From: Bacillus sp. FJAT-42376
Lineage (GTDB): Bacteria; Bacillota; Bacilli; Bacillales; Bacillaceae
Assembly: GCF_003816055.1 (NCBI RefSeq)
Contig: NZ_CP033906.1
Span: forward strand, 1,364,001 to 1,428,000
Direction of reading: 5' to 3'
Length of the DNA: 64,000 nt
The notes beneath the pieces were generated by a model. That model had not been told where the DNA came from and ran no database searches. It worked only from the letters and a program-made list of their open reading frames with translations. Every line of letters starts with the position of its first letter. Position 1 is the stretch's first letter. Made by a program: the position numbers and the translations under genes. Below are positions 10,001 to 18,293 of the stretch, piece by piece.

Positions 10001-10094
10001 GGATCAATTCGAAAGAAAAGAAGAGTACGTGAAAAAACTCGTTTCCTACGGCCAGGAATGCGGCTACTTCCCGGTTCCAAAAGTCCTTGTCTAA
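7080..10094 (+). CDS. Single-module NRPS-like reductase (adenylation-thiolation-thioester reductase)
   Basis: A 1004-residue A-T-R enzyme. Residues about 20-520 are an adenylation domain with core motifs IIYTSGSTGKPKG, SFDAS, NFYGPSEAT, YRSGDIVRKLPDG and ATGKIDRKYL (catalytic Lys). The thiolation domain has its pantetheine serine at about 565 (FTIGANSFK). From about 638 a reductase domain begins with LLTGATGFLGAHVL and has YTSSKFEAEK as the catalytic Tyr-xxx-Lys. There is no condensation domain. The Asp of FDAS suggests an amino acid substrate; my reading of the pocket residues is D-A-I-I-A-A-F-V-M-K, a hydrophobic pocket. The expected product is an amino aldehyde (or alcohol) released by NADPH reduction. 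AGGAG lies 7 bases before the ATG; an in-frame GTG at 7074 is less likely. The next gene supplies the phosphopantetheinyl transferase. Confidence 0.9.
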   Translation: MTSQTTQFSLSLTDADRTDTTLNVHRTILDLFYEQVRTFPDKKALTYLEESYTYEELNELSNGIAAALLDRGIKKGDFAGVYIKRSADAVLAMLGALKAGAVYVPIDPAYPADRIQYMIEDTNCRVILVNQSVEEPGLDKLSVNMKTIKPLKEPIQTMNISPQDLAYIIYTSGSTGKPKGTMIRHAGVHNLAKWLASHYQFHENTVISEFASFSFDASIIDIFQALLNGARLHIFSEESRTNYSGLLDEIEQHRVTNMILPTAYFNNMVSALGPDDVKKLDSVEVIALAGEALTGEPVRLWQGLFGMKPMISNFYGPSEATVMASYYDIDEPLDKEVANVPIGRPIGGVQLYVVNGTGEQCLDGEPGELLIEGPGISAGYLNQPEKTDAVFCSYNGRMYYRSGDIVRKLPDGNIEFLGRTDDQVKIRGHRIEIGEIENALIALGYIQEAAVIPKANAAGKELYCFYTVKEGMHVPKEVLNADLKKRLPEYMVPSFYIELSEMPIAATGKIDRKYLENEDIHRFLSGRITPPQTETEVKIADAAAAELTMAELDRHDDLFTIGANSFKVLSILAKLKPDFPQLNLQHFYTHRTVARLGEFLDQSQEDEAGRQIRKQVKLTEHPLFIGDNQNKEGISQDRHILLTGATGFLGAHVLMDLLKEPDVHVYCLVRGNSEAEAEMRLQKVLDPFQNEFTDKTKQSVLLGDLGKDRLGLQEDVYEELKHTLTHIIHCAAEVRHYGDPEHFYHINVRGTQELLDLCKDSRHIHFSYVSTMGIPEDLAVENLWESYCSANPSQFVGKLANVYTSSKFEAEKRIHMEMEKGLKAAVFRAGNLTGRSDTGVFQENIESNAFYRMVKGLMMLEKMEETDSLVDFTPVDLASRAVTELTFDPEAAGRTFHIIDPNPMSFADFLDCLNKAGYEIDTVSHEQFMERVYGVELDAEGRQLAISIQEGEGLKDPLMEWDCCQTLAFLPSYEDQFERKEEYVKKLVSYGQECGYFPVPKVLV

Positions 10095-10773
10095 AGCCGA
10101 GAAGGTTTTTATTCATGTTCTTCGGATGGATCAGCCAATGTCACCGGAAAAATTTTCAGATCTAATCGAAGCTTTTTCTCCTGAGGAGCAAAAAGAAATT
10201 CGCAAATATCAACATTTCCCGGACCAGACCAGGGCTCTTATGGCTTATCTGGCGGTTAAAGAAAACTTGAAAGAAAATGCATCGCTTTTTAATGCCGAAA
10301 TAGCCAAGGATGAAAGAGGAAGACCGTTCATTAAAAACTGGCACGGAAACATCAGTCTTTCCCATTCAGGAAATGTAGCCTTATCGGGTGCAGCATATAA
10401 CAGAATCGGAGCAGATGTTCAAAAAAGGACGGCTGTTCCGGAGGCAGTGGCTGAATTGATTTTTTCCGGGGAAGAAATCAATTTATACCGGAAGCTGAGC
10501 GCGGATAAAAAAGTACACTACTTGTTTGTCATCTGGACACTTAAAGAAGCTTATGTGAAGCTTCAGGGAACTGGTTTTTTAGAATATGATCCTGCATCTA
10601 TCACGTTTATCCTGAATGAACGGTTCACCGAAGTAATAGAAATAAGAGGCGCTGCAAATCGGGCTCTTGATTTCTATTTATTTGAACCCGTTTCCGGATA
10701 CCAGGGGGCAGTTTGCACAGAAGGAGTAAGATCGAAAAAGGCGCTGCAGACCAGCTGTTCAATAATGGAATAA
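10087..10773 (+). CDS. Sfp-type 4'-phosphopantetheinyl transferase
   Basis: A 228-residue protein aligned along Sfp. It overlaps the preceding gene by eight bases and starts with TTG; the Sfp-like N-terminus (VFIHVLRMDQPMSPEKF) begins before the first internal ATG, which supports this start and translational coupling. Motifs: GRPFI, ISLSHSG, IGADVQK and WTLKEAYVKLQGTG. The metal ligands D110 and E154 are present, but the position of Sfp Glu109 is Gln112, a variation that other transferases tolerate. It should load CoA-derived pantetheine on Ser565 of the adjacent A-T-R enzyme. Confidence 0.9.
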   Translation: MSKAEKVFIHVLRMDQPMSPEKFSDLIEAFSPEEQKEIRKYQHFPDQTRALMAYLAVKENLKENASLFNAEIAKDERGRPFIKNWHGNISLSHSGNVALSGAAYNRIGADVQKRTAVPEAVAELIFSGEEINLYRKLSADKKVHYLFVIWTLKEAYVKLQGTGFLEYDPASITFILNERFTEVIEIRGAANRALDFYLFEPVSGYQGAVCTEGVRSKKALQTSCSIME

Positions 10774-10785
10774 CTCAAAACAAAG

Positions 10786-10824
10786 ACCGCTTCTGAATGA
10801 CATTGTTCAGAAGTGGTTTTTTTT
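10786..10824 (+). terminator. Terminator after the A-T-R/PPTase operon
   Basis: ACCGCTTCTGAA (10786-10797) pairs with TTCAGAAGTGGT (10806-10817), followed by eight T. Confidence 0.85.
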
Positions 10825-10884
10825 ATTTGGTAGATTCCTCTATGGATTTGCTTTGATTTTGGATAAGGAGACTATACCATCATG

Positions 10885-10903
10885 ATTCATTTGTTGAATG
10901 AAT
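10885..10903. promoter_or_regulatory. Inverted repeat ahead of the collagen-like gene
   Basis: ATTCATT (10885-10891) and AATGAAT (10897-10903) form a perfect 7-bp inverted repeat with a 5-base centre, 58 bp before the start codon. It could be an operator; no clear promoter boxes were found. Confidence 0.3.
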
Positions 10904-10960
10904 AATTTACAAAGATGACAGATGGTGTTGTGAAATTTGTTTGTAAAGGAGGGAATGGAG

Positions 10961-13900
10961 TTGGCTGTACGTTCAACAGGTCCAATAGAGAATCACGCTG
11001 CAGGCGGCAGAAGGCCCAGTGTACAGACGGTGGTGAAAATTGATAACACGGATTCTTTGGAAAATGCCGAGGTTTTGGTGCAGGGTTTTATTTTAAATGG
11101 CTTGAGGACGCTATATATCAGTGAACTGTTTGAAGTAAAATCTAATGAAGTGATTACTAAATTGTATTTTACTGATTTTGATGGGTATGAATTTTTGTTC
11201 ACTACCGGTGGTGCCGCGGAGGATTCTCTTCAAATATCTGTTTGGGGACTAAATGAAAATGGTGAAATCTCAGCTTCGCAGCGAATTGTTTCAGCTGAAT
11301 TACTGGGAGCAGATGAAGTAAACACTGGGGAGACCGGTCCGACCGGTCCAACGGGGTCTGATGGGTTACCAGGGACAACCGGTCCAACAGGAGCAGATGG
11401 ATTGCCTGGGGCAGTAGGAGCAACCGGTCCTACCGGAGCAGATGGCGTACCGGGAGCAGCGGGAGCAACTGGTCCTACCGGAGCAGATGGGTTGCCGGGG
11501 GCGGCGGGAGGAACCGGTCCAACAGGAGCAGATGGGTTACCGGGAACTCCAGGAGCAACCGGCCCAACGGGATTAGATGGAATACCGGGAGCAGCGGGAG
11601 CAACTGGTCCAACAGGAGCAGATGGGTTACCGGGAGAACCAGGGGCGACGGGTCCAACGGGAGTAGATGGATTGCCTGGGGAAGCAGGAGCAACTGGTCC
11701 AACAGGAGTAGGAACCCCAGGAGCAACGGGCCCGACTGGATTAGATGGTTTACCAGGAGAAGCGGGGCCAACCGGTCCAACGGGAGCAGACGGATTACCT
11801 GGAACCCCAGGAGCAACCGGTTCAACGGGAGCAGATGGAGTACCGGGAGCACCAGGAACAACCGGTCCAACGGGAGCAGACGGATTACCGGGGGCAACCG
11901 GTCCAACAGGATCAGACGGTTTACCGGGAACCCCAGGAGCAACGGGTCCAACGGGAGCAGATGGAGTACCGGGAGCACCAGGAACAACCGGTTCAACGGG
12001 ATCAGACGGATTACCGGGGGCAACCGGTCCAACAGGATCAGACGGTTTACCGGGAACCCCAGGAGCAACGGGTCCAACGGGGTCTGATGGAATACCGGGA
12101 GCACCAGGATCAACTGGCCCAACAGGAGCAGATGGTTTACCGGGAACCCCAGGATCAACCGGCCCAACGGGATCAGATGGTTTACCGGGAACAACCGGTC
12201 CAACGGGAGCAGACGGTTTACCGGGAACCCCAGGATCAACCGGCCCAACGGGATCAGATGGTTTACCGGGAACAACCGGTCCAACGGGAGCAGACGGTTT
12301 ACCGGGAGCAGCGGGAGCAACCGGTCCGACGGGATTAGCTGGCTTGCCGGGAACACCAGGAGCAACGGGCCCGACAGGAGCAGATGGGTTGGCGGGAGCA
12401 CCAGGAACAACGGGTCCAACGGGGTCTGATGGGTTAGCAGGATCAACCGGTCCAACGGGAGCAGATGGAGTACCGGGAGCACCAGGAACAACCGGTCCAA
12501 CGGGAGCAGAAGGCGTACCGGGAGCAACGGGTCCAACGGGGGCAGATGGATTGCCGGGGGCAACGGGTCCAACGGGGGCAGATGGATTGCCGGGGGCAAC
12601 GGGTCCAACGGGGGCAGATGGATTGCCGGGGGCATCAGGGGCAACGGGCCCGACTGGATCAGATGGTTTACCAGGAACCGCAGGAGCAACGGGTCCAACG
12701 GGGTCTGATGGAATACCGGGAGCACCAGGATCAACTGGCCCAACAGGAGCAGATGGTTTACCGGGAACCCCAGGATCAACCGGCCCAACGGGATCAGATG
12801 GTTTACCGGGAACAACCGGTCCAACGGGAGCAGACGGTTTACCGGGAGCAGCGGGAGCAACAGGTTCGACGGGATTAGCTGGCTTGCCGGGAACACCAGG
12901 AGCAACGGGCCCGACAGGAGCAGATGGGTTGGCGGGAGCACCAGGAACAACGGGTCCAACGGGGTCTGATGGGTTACCAGGATCAACCGGTCCAACGGGA
13001 GCAGACGGTTTACAGGGAGCAGCGGGAGCAACCGGTCCGACGGGGTTAGCTGGCTTGCCGGGAGCACCTGGAACAACCGGTCCAACGGGAGCAGATGGAG
13101 TACCGGGAGCACCAGGAACAACCGGTCCAACAGGAGCAGACGGGTTACCGGGAACCCCAGGGGCAACGGGCCCTACTGGATCAGACGGGTTACCGGGAAT
13201 ACCAGGAGCAACGGGCCCGACAGGAGCAGATGGGTTGGCGGGAGCACCAGGAACAACGGGCCCAACAGGATCAGACGGTTTACCGGGAACCCCAGGAGCA
13301 ACGGGCGCAACAGGATCAGATGGCTTACCCGGAACACCAGGAGCACCCGGTCAAACGGGAGCAGATGGAGTGCCGGGAGCACCAGGAACAACCGGTCCAA
13401 CGGGAGCAGACGGTTTACCGGGAACCCCAGGGGCAACGGGCCCTACTGGATCAGACGGTTTACCGGGAATACCAGGAGCAACGGGCCCGACAGGAGCAGA
13501 TGGGTTGGCGGGAGCACCAGGAACAACCGGTCCAACGGGAGCAGATGGAGTACCGGGAGCACCAGGAACAACCGGTCCAACGGGAGCAGATGGAGTACCG
13601 GGAGCACCAGGAACAACCGGTCCAACCGGATCAGACGGTATACCGGGAACACCAGGGGCAACCGGTCCAACCGGATCAGACGGTATACCGGGAACCCCAG
13701 GAACCCCAGGAACAACGGGCCCGACTGGATCAGATGGCTTGCCGGGAACACCAGGAGCAACGGGCCCAACCGGATCAGACGGTTTACCGGGAACACCAGG
13801 AGCGACAGGCGCAACCGGATCAGAAGGGTTACCGGGGGCAACTGGTCCAACGGGATCAGTCGGTATACCGGGAACCCCAGGACCAACCGGCCCAACAGGG

Positions 13901-14956
13901 GTTGACGGCTTACCAGGAGTAACAGGACCAACAGGATTCCAGGGAACTGCCGGCCCGACCGGAGCAACGGGAACTCAGGGAATTGCCGGCCCGACCGGAG
14001 CAACGGGAACTCAGGGGACCGCCGGCCCGACCGGAGCAACGGGAATTCAGGGAATCGCCGGCCCAACTGGAGCAACGGGAACTCAGGGAATTGCCGGCCC
14101 GACCGGAGCAACGGGAACTCAGGGGACCGCCGGCCCGACCGGAGCATCGGGAACTCAGGGGACCGCCGGCCCGACAGGAGCAACGGGAACTCAGGGGACC
14201 GCCGGCCCGACCGGAGCAACGGGAACTCAGGGAATCGCCGGCCCGACCGGAGCAACGGGAACTCAGGGGACCGCCGGCCCAACTGGAGCAACGGGAACTC
14301 AGGGGACCGCCGGCCCGACCGGAGCAACGGGAACTCAGGGAATTGCCGGCCCAACTGGAGCAACGGGAACTCAGGGAATTGCCGGCCCGACCGGAGCAAC
14401 TGGGAATCAGGGAATCGCCGGCCCAACTGGAGCAACGGGAACTCAGGGGACCGCCGGCCCAACTGGAGCAACGGGAACGCAGGGGACCACCGGTCTGACT
14501 GGTGCGACGGGAATCCAGGGAAATACAGGTCCAACCGGAGCAACCGGAGCATCAGGAGCCGGTTCCCTGGCATTTAGTAATAATAATGGGAGTATTTCCG
14601 TGTATCCACCGCTAAACAACCTGGTCACAGTGGCGAGTGTGACAACTCCTGTAACTGCAGGGCAAAATATTAAAATAGATTTTGGTTTAGGTTTTGAAGT
14701 CTCAACTTCGGATGCGGGCGGCTTCACTGCAGAATTCAGAATTTACCGAAGCGGAGTCTTAATTTCGACTAGAACTTTGAATCAAGCCACTTTTAATGCC
14801 GGAAATCGAAGATATGACGTTTCCAACACTTATGTAGATACTGCTCCCGCTGCTGACCCTGGAGCTATATATGACCTAAGAGTGATCGTGACGGCAATAA
14901 ATAATGTAAATACCGGGATAGCTGTAAACAGAAATTTAAATTTAATCAAGTTTTAA
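10961..14956 (+). CDS. Collagen-like repeat protein (BclA-like surface protein)
   Basis: A protein of 1331 residues. A 120-residue N-terminal globular part is followed by about 1,075 residues of uninterrupted Gly-X-Y triplets rich in GPTG and GLPG, then a 130-residue C-terminal domain that looks like an all-beta trimerisation cap (ends RNLNLIKF). Thr-rich GPT triplets are the O-glycosylation sites in Bacillus BclA. A start at TTG 10961 is chosen because AAGGAGG stands eight bases upstream; the earlier ATG at 10955 is two bases from it. No classical signal peptide or LPXTG anchor is seen, as in exosporium proteins. The coding repeats are clearly more GC-rich than neighbouring genes. It follows the PPTase gene but after a terminator, so it is probably transcribed separately. 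Confidence 0.9.
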   Translation: MAVRSTGPIENHAAGGRRPSVQTVVKIDNTDSLENAEVLVQGFILNGLRTLYISELFEVKSNEVITKLYFTDFDGYEFLFTTGGAAEDSLQISVWGLNENGEISASQRIVSAELLGADEVNTGETGPTGPTGSDGLPGTTGPTGADGLPGAVGATGPTGADGVPGAAGATGPTGADGLPGAAGGTGPTGADGLPGTPGATGPTGLDGIPGAAGATGPTGADGLPGEPGATGPTGVDGLPGEAGATGPTGVGTPGATGPTGLDGLPGEAGPTGPTGADGLPGTPGATGSTGADGVPGAPGTTGPTGADGLPGATGPTGSDGLPGTPGATGPTGADGVPGAPGTTGSTGSDGLPGATGPTGSDGLPGTPGATGPTGSDGIPGAPGSTGPTGADGLPGTPGSTGPTGSDGLPGTTGPTGADGLPGTPGSTGPTGSDGLPGTTGPTGADGLPGAAGATGPTGLAGLPGTPGATGPTGADGLAGAPGTTGPTGSDGLAGSTGPTGADGVPGAPGTTGPTGAEGVPGATGPTGADGLPGATGPTGADGLPGATGPTGADGLPGASGATGPTGSDGLPGTAGATGPTGSDGIPGAPGSTGPTGADGLPGTPGSTGPTGSDGLPGTTGPTGADGLPGAAGATGSTGLAGLPGTPGATGPTGADGLAGAPGTTGPTGSDGLPGSTGPTGADGLQGAAGATGPTGLAGLPGAPGTTGPTGADGVPGAPGTTGPTGADGLPGTPGATGPTGSDGLPGIPGATGPTGADGLAGAPGTTGPTGSDGLPGTPGATGATGSDGLPGTPGAPGQTGADGVPGAPGTTGPTGADGLPGTPGATGPTGSDGLPGIPGATGPTGADGLAGAPGTTGPTGADGVPGAPGTTGPTGADGVPGAPGTTGPTGSDGIPGTPGATGPTGSDGIPGTPGTPGTTGPTGSDGLPGTPGATGPTGSDGLPGTPGATGATGSEGLPGATGPTGSVGIPGTPGPTGPTGVDGLPGVTGPTGFQGTAGPTGATGTQGIAGPTGATGTQGTAGPTGATGIQGIAGPTGATGTQGIAGPTGATGTQGTAGPTGASGTQGTAGPTGATGTQGTAGPTGATGTQGIAGPTGATGTQGTAGPTGATGTQGTAGPTGATGTQGIAGPTGATGTQGIAGPTGATGNQGIAGPTGATGTQGTAGPTGATGTQGTTGLTGATGIQGNTGPTGATGASGAGSLAFSNNNGSISVYPPLNNLVTVASVTTPVTAGQNIKIDFGLGFEVSTSDAGGFTAEFRIYRSGVLISTRTLNQATFNAGNRRYDVSNTYVDTAPAADPGAIYDLRVIVTAINNVNTGIAVNRNLNLIKF
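11330..14557 (+). repeat. Tandem collagen-coding repeats in two blocks
   Basis: Positions 11330-13933 consist of irregular 9- to 24-base-multiple units around GGAGCAGATGGTTTACCGGG; long identical segments recur (for example 12100-12420 and 12710-12960). From 13934 to 14545 there are 17 near-identical 36-bp units encoding GTQG(T/I)AGPTGAT. Such repeats favour slipped-strand length changes. Confidence 0.9.
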
Positions 14957-14966
14957 CCGAAAAAAA

Positions 14967-15004
14967 AGAAGCATTGGCATAAAAAGCCGTGCTTCTTTAT
15001 TATT
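14967..15004. terminator. Terminator between convergent genes (collagen-like and kinase)
   Basis: AAGAAGCA..GGC pairs with GCCGTGCTTCTT (bulged stem), followed by TTATTATTTTATT on the plus strand. Confidence 0.7.
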
Positions 15005-15070
15005 TTATTCCTAGTGCAAGTCAAATCCATCCATAACAGGTCTGTAATCGTTATTCATCATACCCGCTCT

Positions 15071-16810
15071 TTAAGAGAGAACCTGAGGTGCTTTCGGAAT
15101 ACAGACTGTAATGGCTGTTCCCATCTTGCTTTTACTTTTTACAGTGAGGGTTCCATTATTTTCTCTAATCAGCTTAAAACAAATGGTTAATCCAATACCT
15201 GTTCCTTTCTCTTTATTTGTATAGTAGGGCTCTCCAATTTTTTCGAGAAGGTCCTTGCTCATTCCAATTCCATTATCGATTACCCGTACTCGGATCTGTG
15301 AGGGAGTGTCATCCAGAATAATTTTAATTTTCCCTTTTTCTGACGTTGCTTCAAGGCTGTTTTTTATTAAATTGATGAAAACCTGTTTGAAATAATCTTT
15401 ATGCATGTAGGCTGCAGCAGATCCCGATAGACGGTTTTCCATCTTCATTTCTTTGTTTTCCTCAATGGCCAATGGACCAGTCAGGAGATGGAGGTTTTTT
15501 ATTTCCTCCAGGACATTTGCAGGGGACTGCGCAGCATCTAATTTTTGTTTTGCTTCTGGCTTGGCTAAAACCAATAACTCTTTTAAAACTTGATTGATCC
15601 GGTCGATTTCATCCAATATGATATGTTCAAAATTGGATTGGGTATTTCTTTCTTTAAGTAATTGGATAAATCCCCGGATTGTCGTTAATGGATTGCGGAT
15701 TTCGTGTGCGACACTTGCAGCCATTTCTCCCAGGACCTTTAATTTTTCTGAAGAAAGGAGGATTTGTTCGTTTTGTTTTTGCTCCGTAATGTCAATTCCA
15801 AAGTATAGAGTATAAATTTCCCCTTGATCTTCCAAAATTCTTTTCACTTCCCACTGAATCCAGCGGGCCCTGCCCCGATATTCTGTTATGGATTGCTGCG
15901 CTTCCTGCTCAGCTTCCGTGAAATGATGCTTGGCGGCCATTGCATAATAGGGGCTGCCAATCAGCTCGTCCCTTGAGACCTGGAAAATATCGCAAAATGT
16001 GTCATTAACCCGGACAATGATATCCCGTCTATTCTTTACAATGATGCAATTTGGGCTAATATCCATGATGGACTCAAGCAAACTGCTTTGTCTGGATAGC
16101 TTTCTGTTAACAAACGTTATACGTTTGGATTGCATTTTGAAGAAACTGACAAATAATAAAACGGTGGCAAAAATGGAATTTAAACTTGAGAAAAACAGGG
16201 GGATAAATGAAAAGCCGCTTAAAAGCCCATTTAAAAATATAATAAGAGCCGCAATGACCAGTTTAAAATAAAAGCTTCTTTCAACCTGATTTTTGACTTT
16301 TATCGTCGCAATCAGAAGCAGGAACGTATTAATAAAGACGAACAGCACATTGATTTTAAAAAGAATGCTGTATTCACCATACACGGGAAACCAGTGAGGC
16401 AAATCAAATGTCTTTGCCTGATCGGAAGCGTACGATTGAATTCCATAGTTTGTATAATTAATAAGATAGACTAAAGTACTGAAAGACGTTACGAGAACAA
16501 GTCCGGCTTTATTCACAAACAGGGCAATAAAGGAAGAAATACGGTTCTCTTTCACAATTTGATAGGCAAAGAAATAAACAATTGGCATGATAAAAACAGG
16601 TCCCGCCCTAAATGCCCGAAAAATGAAATCGATCATGGCAAGGTTTAATAAATCATAGGCATATAAAACGGATATATCAATTTGCCAAAAGGAAAGCATA
16701 AGCAAAAAAAGGGAAAGAGCCCTGGTCAGAACACCGTTTGCAAAATAAAGGATCGTAAATGATATGGTCAGAGGAATCAAAGAAATTGCAAATAACAGGA
16801 TAAATTCCAT
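15071..16810 (-). CDS. Membrane sensor histidine kinase (7-8 TM, PAS, HisKA, HATPase)
   Basis: A 579-residue kinase. Residues 1-225 contain seven or eight membrane segments with little extracellular loop, a layout suited to sensing a small hydrophobic or membrane signal. A PAS domain (about 245-345) ends in YFGIDITEQK. The phospho-acceptor is H369 in VAHEIRNPLTTIRGFIQLL, the form found in Bacillus sporulation kinases. ATP-binding boxes are NLIKNSLEA, DNGIGM and GTGIGLTI. The ATG overlaps the stop of the ketosynthase-like gene (TAATG), so the two are co-translated. No response regulator is adjacent, as for orphan KinA-E type kinases. Its ligand and partner are unknown; a link to the product of the coupled gene is inference. 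Confidence 0.9.
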   Translation of the reverse strand: MEFILLFAISLIPLTISFTILYFANGVLTRALSLFLLMLSFWQIDISVLYAYDLLNLAMIDFIFRAFRAGPVFIMPIVYFFAYQIVKENRISSFIALFVNKAGLVLVTSFSTLVYLINYTNYGIQSYASDQAKTFDLPHWFPVYGEYSILFKINVLFVFINTFLLLIATIKVKNQVERSFYFKLVIAALIIFLNGLLSGFSFIPLFFSSLNSIFATVLLFVSFFKMQSKRITFVNRKLSRQSSLLESIMDISPNCIIVKNRRDIIVRVNDTFCDIFQVSRDELIGSPYYAMAAKHHFTEAEQEAQQSITEYRGRARWIQWEVKRILEDQGEIYTLYFGIDITEQKQNEQILLSSEKLKVLGEMAASVAHEIRNPLTTIRGFIQLLKERNTQSNFEHIILDEIDRINQVLKELLVLAKPEAKQKLDAAQSPANVLEEIKNLHLLTGPLAIEENKEMKMENRLSGSAAAYMHKDYFKQVFINLIKNSLEATSEKGKIKIILDDTPSQIRVRVIDNGIGMSKDLLEKIGEPYYTNKEKGTGIGLTICFKLIRENNGTLTVKSKSKMGTAITVCIPKAPQVLS

Positions 16811-17967
16811 TATGTATCTCCTTTTGAAATGAGGGCGGCACAGTTATTGCCGCCATATCCATGGGCAGTAATCAGTACGCTTTGAACGTCTCTGCTTAAA
16901 ACCGAAGTGCTTATGGGCAAATCATTTGATATACATGCAGGAATCGTAGGAGGAATGAAGTTTTCCTTCATACTGATCAAGCTTGAAATCAACTGAAATA
17001 TCCCCGAAGCCCCCATAGAATGGCCAACCATTCCCTTGATCGAGGTGAGGGGAATACCCGCATTTAAAAATCTTTTCTGGTAAATCATCTCTTCTATTCT
17101 ATCATTTTCTAATATCCCGAGGGCCTGGCTATTGATATAGGATGGAAATCCTGATAGAAGGCAGTGGTCTACTGCCTGCAGCAATAAGTTTCCCGTTGGA
17201 TCACTTAGGTAAGGGGAAACGGCATCTTGCGTCATGCATACAGATTCTATCACTCCTATGGACTTAGCCCGCCTTTTATTTGCTATATCAAAACGTTCTG
17301 CAATGATGACTCCTGCCCCTTCAGACATAGAAAAGCCTTTCCCATTTGAAAAGGGACCGGAATACTCCCTGCCATTTTGTAAGACTTTAAGCGGTGAGAA
17401 GCCATCCAGTACGGTTTGGCAAATTGGGGAATCGACACCTCCCACTATACAGAGATCCACTTGATTCGCTGTTAATAATATATCTGCGAGATGAAGAGCA
17501 TCAAGGCTGGATGTGCAGCTATTGGATAGTGTAAAAGACATCCCGTTTAATCCGTATGCCGCATTAATGCTGGTTGAGAGAGAATGGCTATTCATATTCC
17601 CTATAGAATAGGGAGACCGTTTTTCACAAGAACCGGAAGCTAAGGCGTTTCTCTCAATTTCTGAGATCTGGCCGGCCGAAGTCCCGACAATGACCGCAGT
17701 GCGGTACCCATTTAAGTGAATTTCGGCTTCTTCAACCGCCTGTTTACAAGCGTGCAGGAGCATTCGCAGTTGCTTCGGATATCTCTTTTTTTCTTTCTGT
17801 CCTATGTCTGAAATCGTGTCTTCCTCAACTTCTCCTATGTAATACGATTCATTATTAAAAACTCTCTTTTTAACAACACATTCCCCATTAAATAATATTT
17901 CAGAAAAGCGGTTAACTGCAGAAAAAGACGGACCAATAATTCCGCATCCTGTAATGACATTTTTCAC
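16810..17967 (-). CDS. Atypical beta-ketoacyl synthase-like enzyme (Cys-Gln-His)
   Basis: A 385-residue thiolase-fold protein of the FabF type. Nucleophile C151 lies in LSNSCTSSLDAL, K311 and H316 in SIKGMVGHSMGASG, and the glycine-rich end reads HGYGGNN. The second catalytic histidine of the C-H-H triad (NAHGTST in FabF) is replaced: the aligned segment is INSQALGILEND, giving Gln281. That change should impair ordinary decarboxylative condensation and points to an acyl transferase or altered condensation. The start is GTG at 17967 with AAGGG upstream. It is translationally coupled to the histidine kinase. No acyl carrier protein is adjacent on this strand; the T domain of the facing A-T-R gene is a possible but unproven partner. 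Confidence 0.85.
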   Translation of the reverse strand: MKNVITGCGIIGPSFSAVNRFSEILFNGECVVKKRVFNNESYYIGEVEEDTISDIGQKEKKRYPKQLRMLLHACKQAVEEAEIHLNGYRTAVIVGTSAGQISEIERNALASGSCEKRSPYSIGNMNSHSLSTSINAAYGLNGMSFTLSNSCTSSLDALHLADILLTANQVDLCIVGGVDSPICQTVLDGFSPLKVLQNGREYSGPFSNGKGFSMSEGAGVIIAERFDIANKRRAKSIGVIESVCMTQDAVSPYLSDPTGNLLLQAVDHCLLSGFPSYINSQALGILENDRIEEMIYQKRFLNAGIPLTSIKGMVGHSMGASGIFQLISSLISMKENFIPPTIPACISNDLPISTSVLSRDVQSVLITAHGYGGNNCAALISKGDT

Positions 17968-18089
17968 TTTAATCGCTACCCTTCGACATGGATTGTATCT
18001 ATTTTACTATTTATCCGAGGTCTGTTGGTAGATTTATAGTACATTTATCACGAATGAAACGGAACGCTGAGTATACGGGGGGAGAGCTC

Positions 18090-18236
18090 TTGAGTTTTGT
18101 AAAAGTCTTAACCTGTCTGCATTTTGGAGGTGGTCCAGAAACGACTGCTGTTCATGAACCCGCAATCAGCCGGGTGGATCCTGCAAACAAAAACAGGGAA
18201 ACGCTTGAGCTGCGTCTCCCTGTTTATAGTGAATGA
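18090..18236 (+). CDS. Possible small ORF, 48 aa
   Basis: A TTG start at 18090 is preceded by GGGGGGAGAG, and the frame runs to 18236. The peptide (MSFVKVLTCLHFGGGPETTA...) is unlike anything I know and its end overlaps a minus-strand terminator, which argues against a real gene. The rest of the 325-bp space between the ketosynthase-like gene and the next gene holds only that terminator and presumably the ketosynthase promoter. Confidence 0.2.
   Translation: MSFVKVLTCLHFGGGPETTAVHEPAISRVDPANKNRETLELRLPVYSE
18184..18225 (-). terminator. Terminator of the SbsC-like gene
   Basis: A 14-bp stem with one mismatch (18191-18204 with 18212-18225); on the minus strand TTTTTGTTT follows. Confidence 0.75.
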
Positions 18237-18293
18237 GACTTTTCAGCCCCTTTTGCATATTGAATTCGGTTGTGCACCTTGTTCCATTGCTTC

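Noticed and set aside
11475..14573. Long minus-strand open frames (up to 563 aa) and plus-frame shadows inside the collagen gene
   Set aside because: They arise because the repeat has a period divisible by three without stops in other frames; the translated products are low-complexity Leu/Pro/Arg or Gln/Glu strings and have no ribosome sites.
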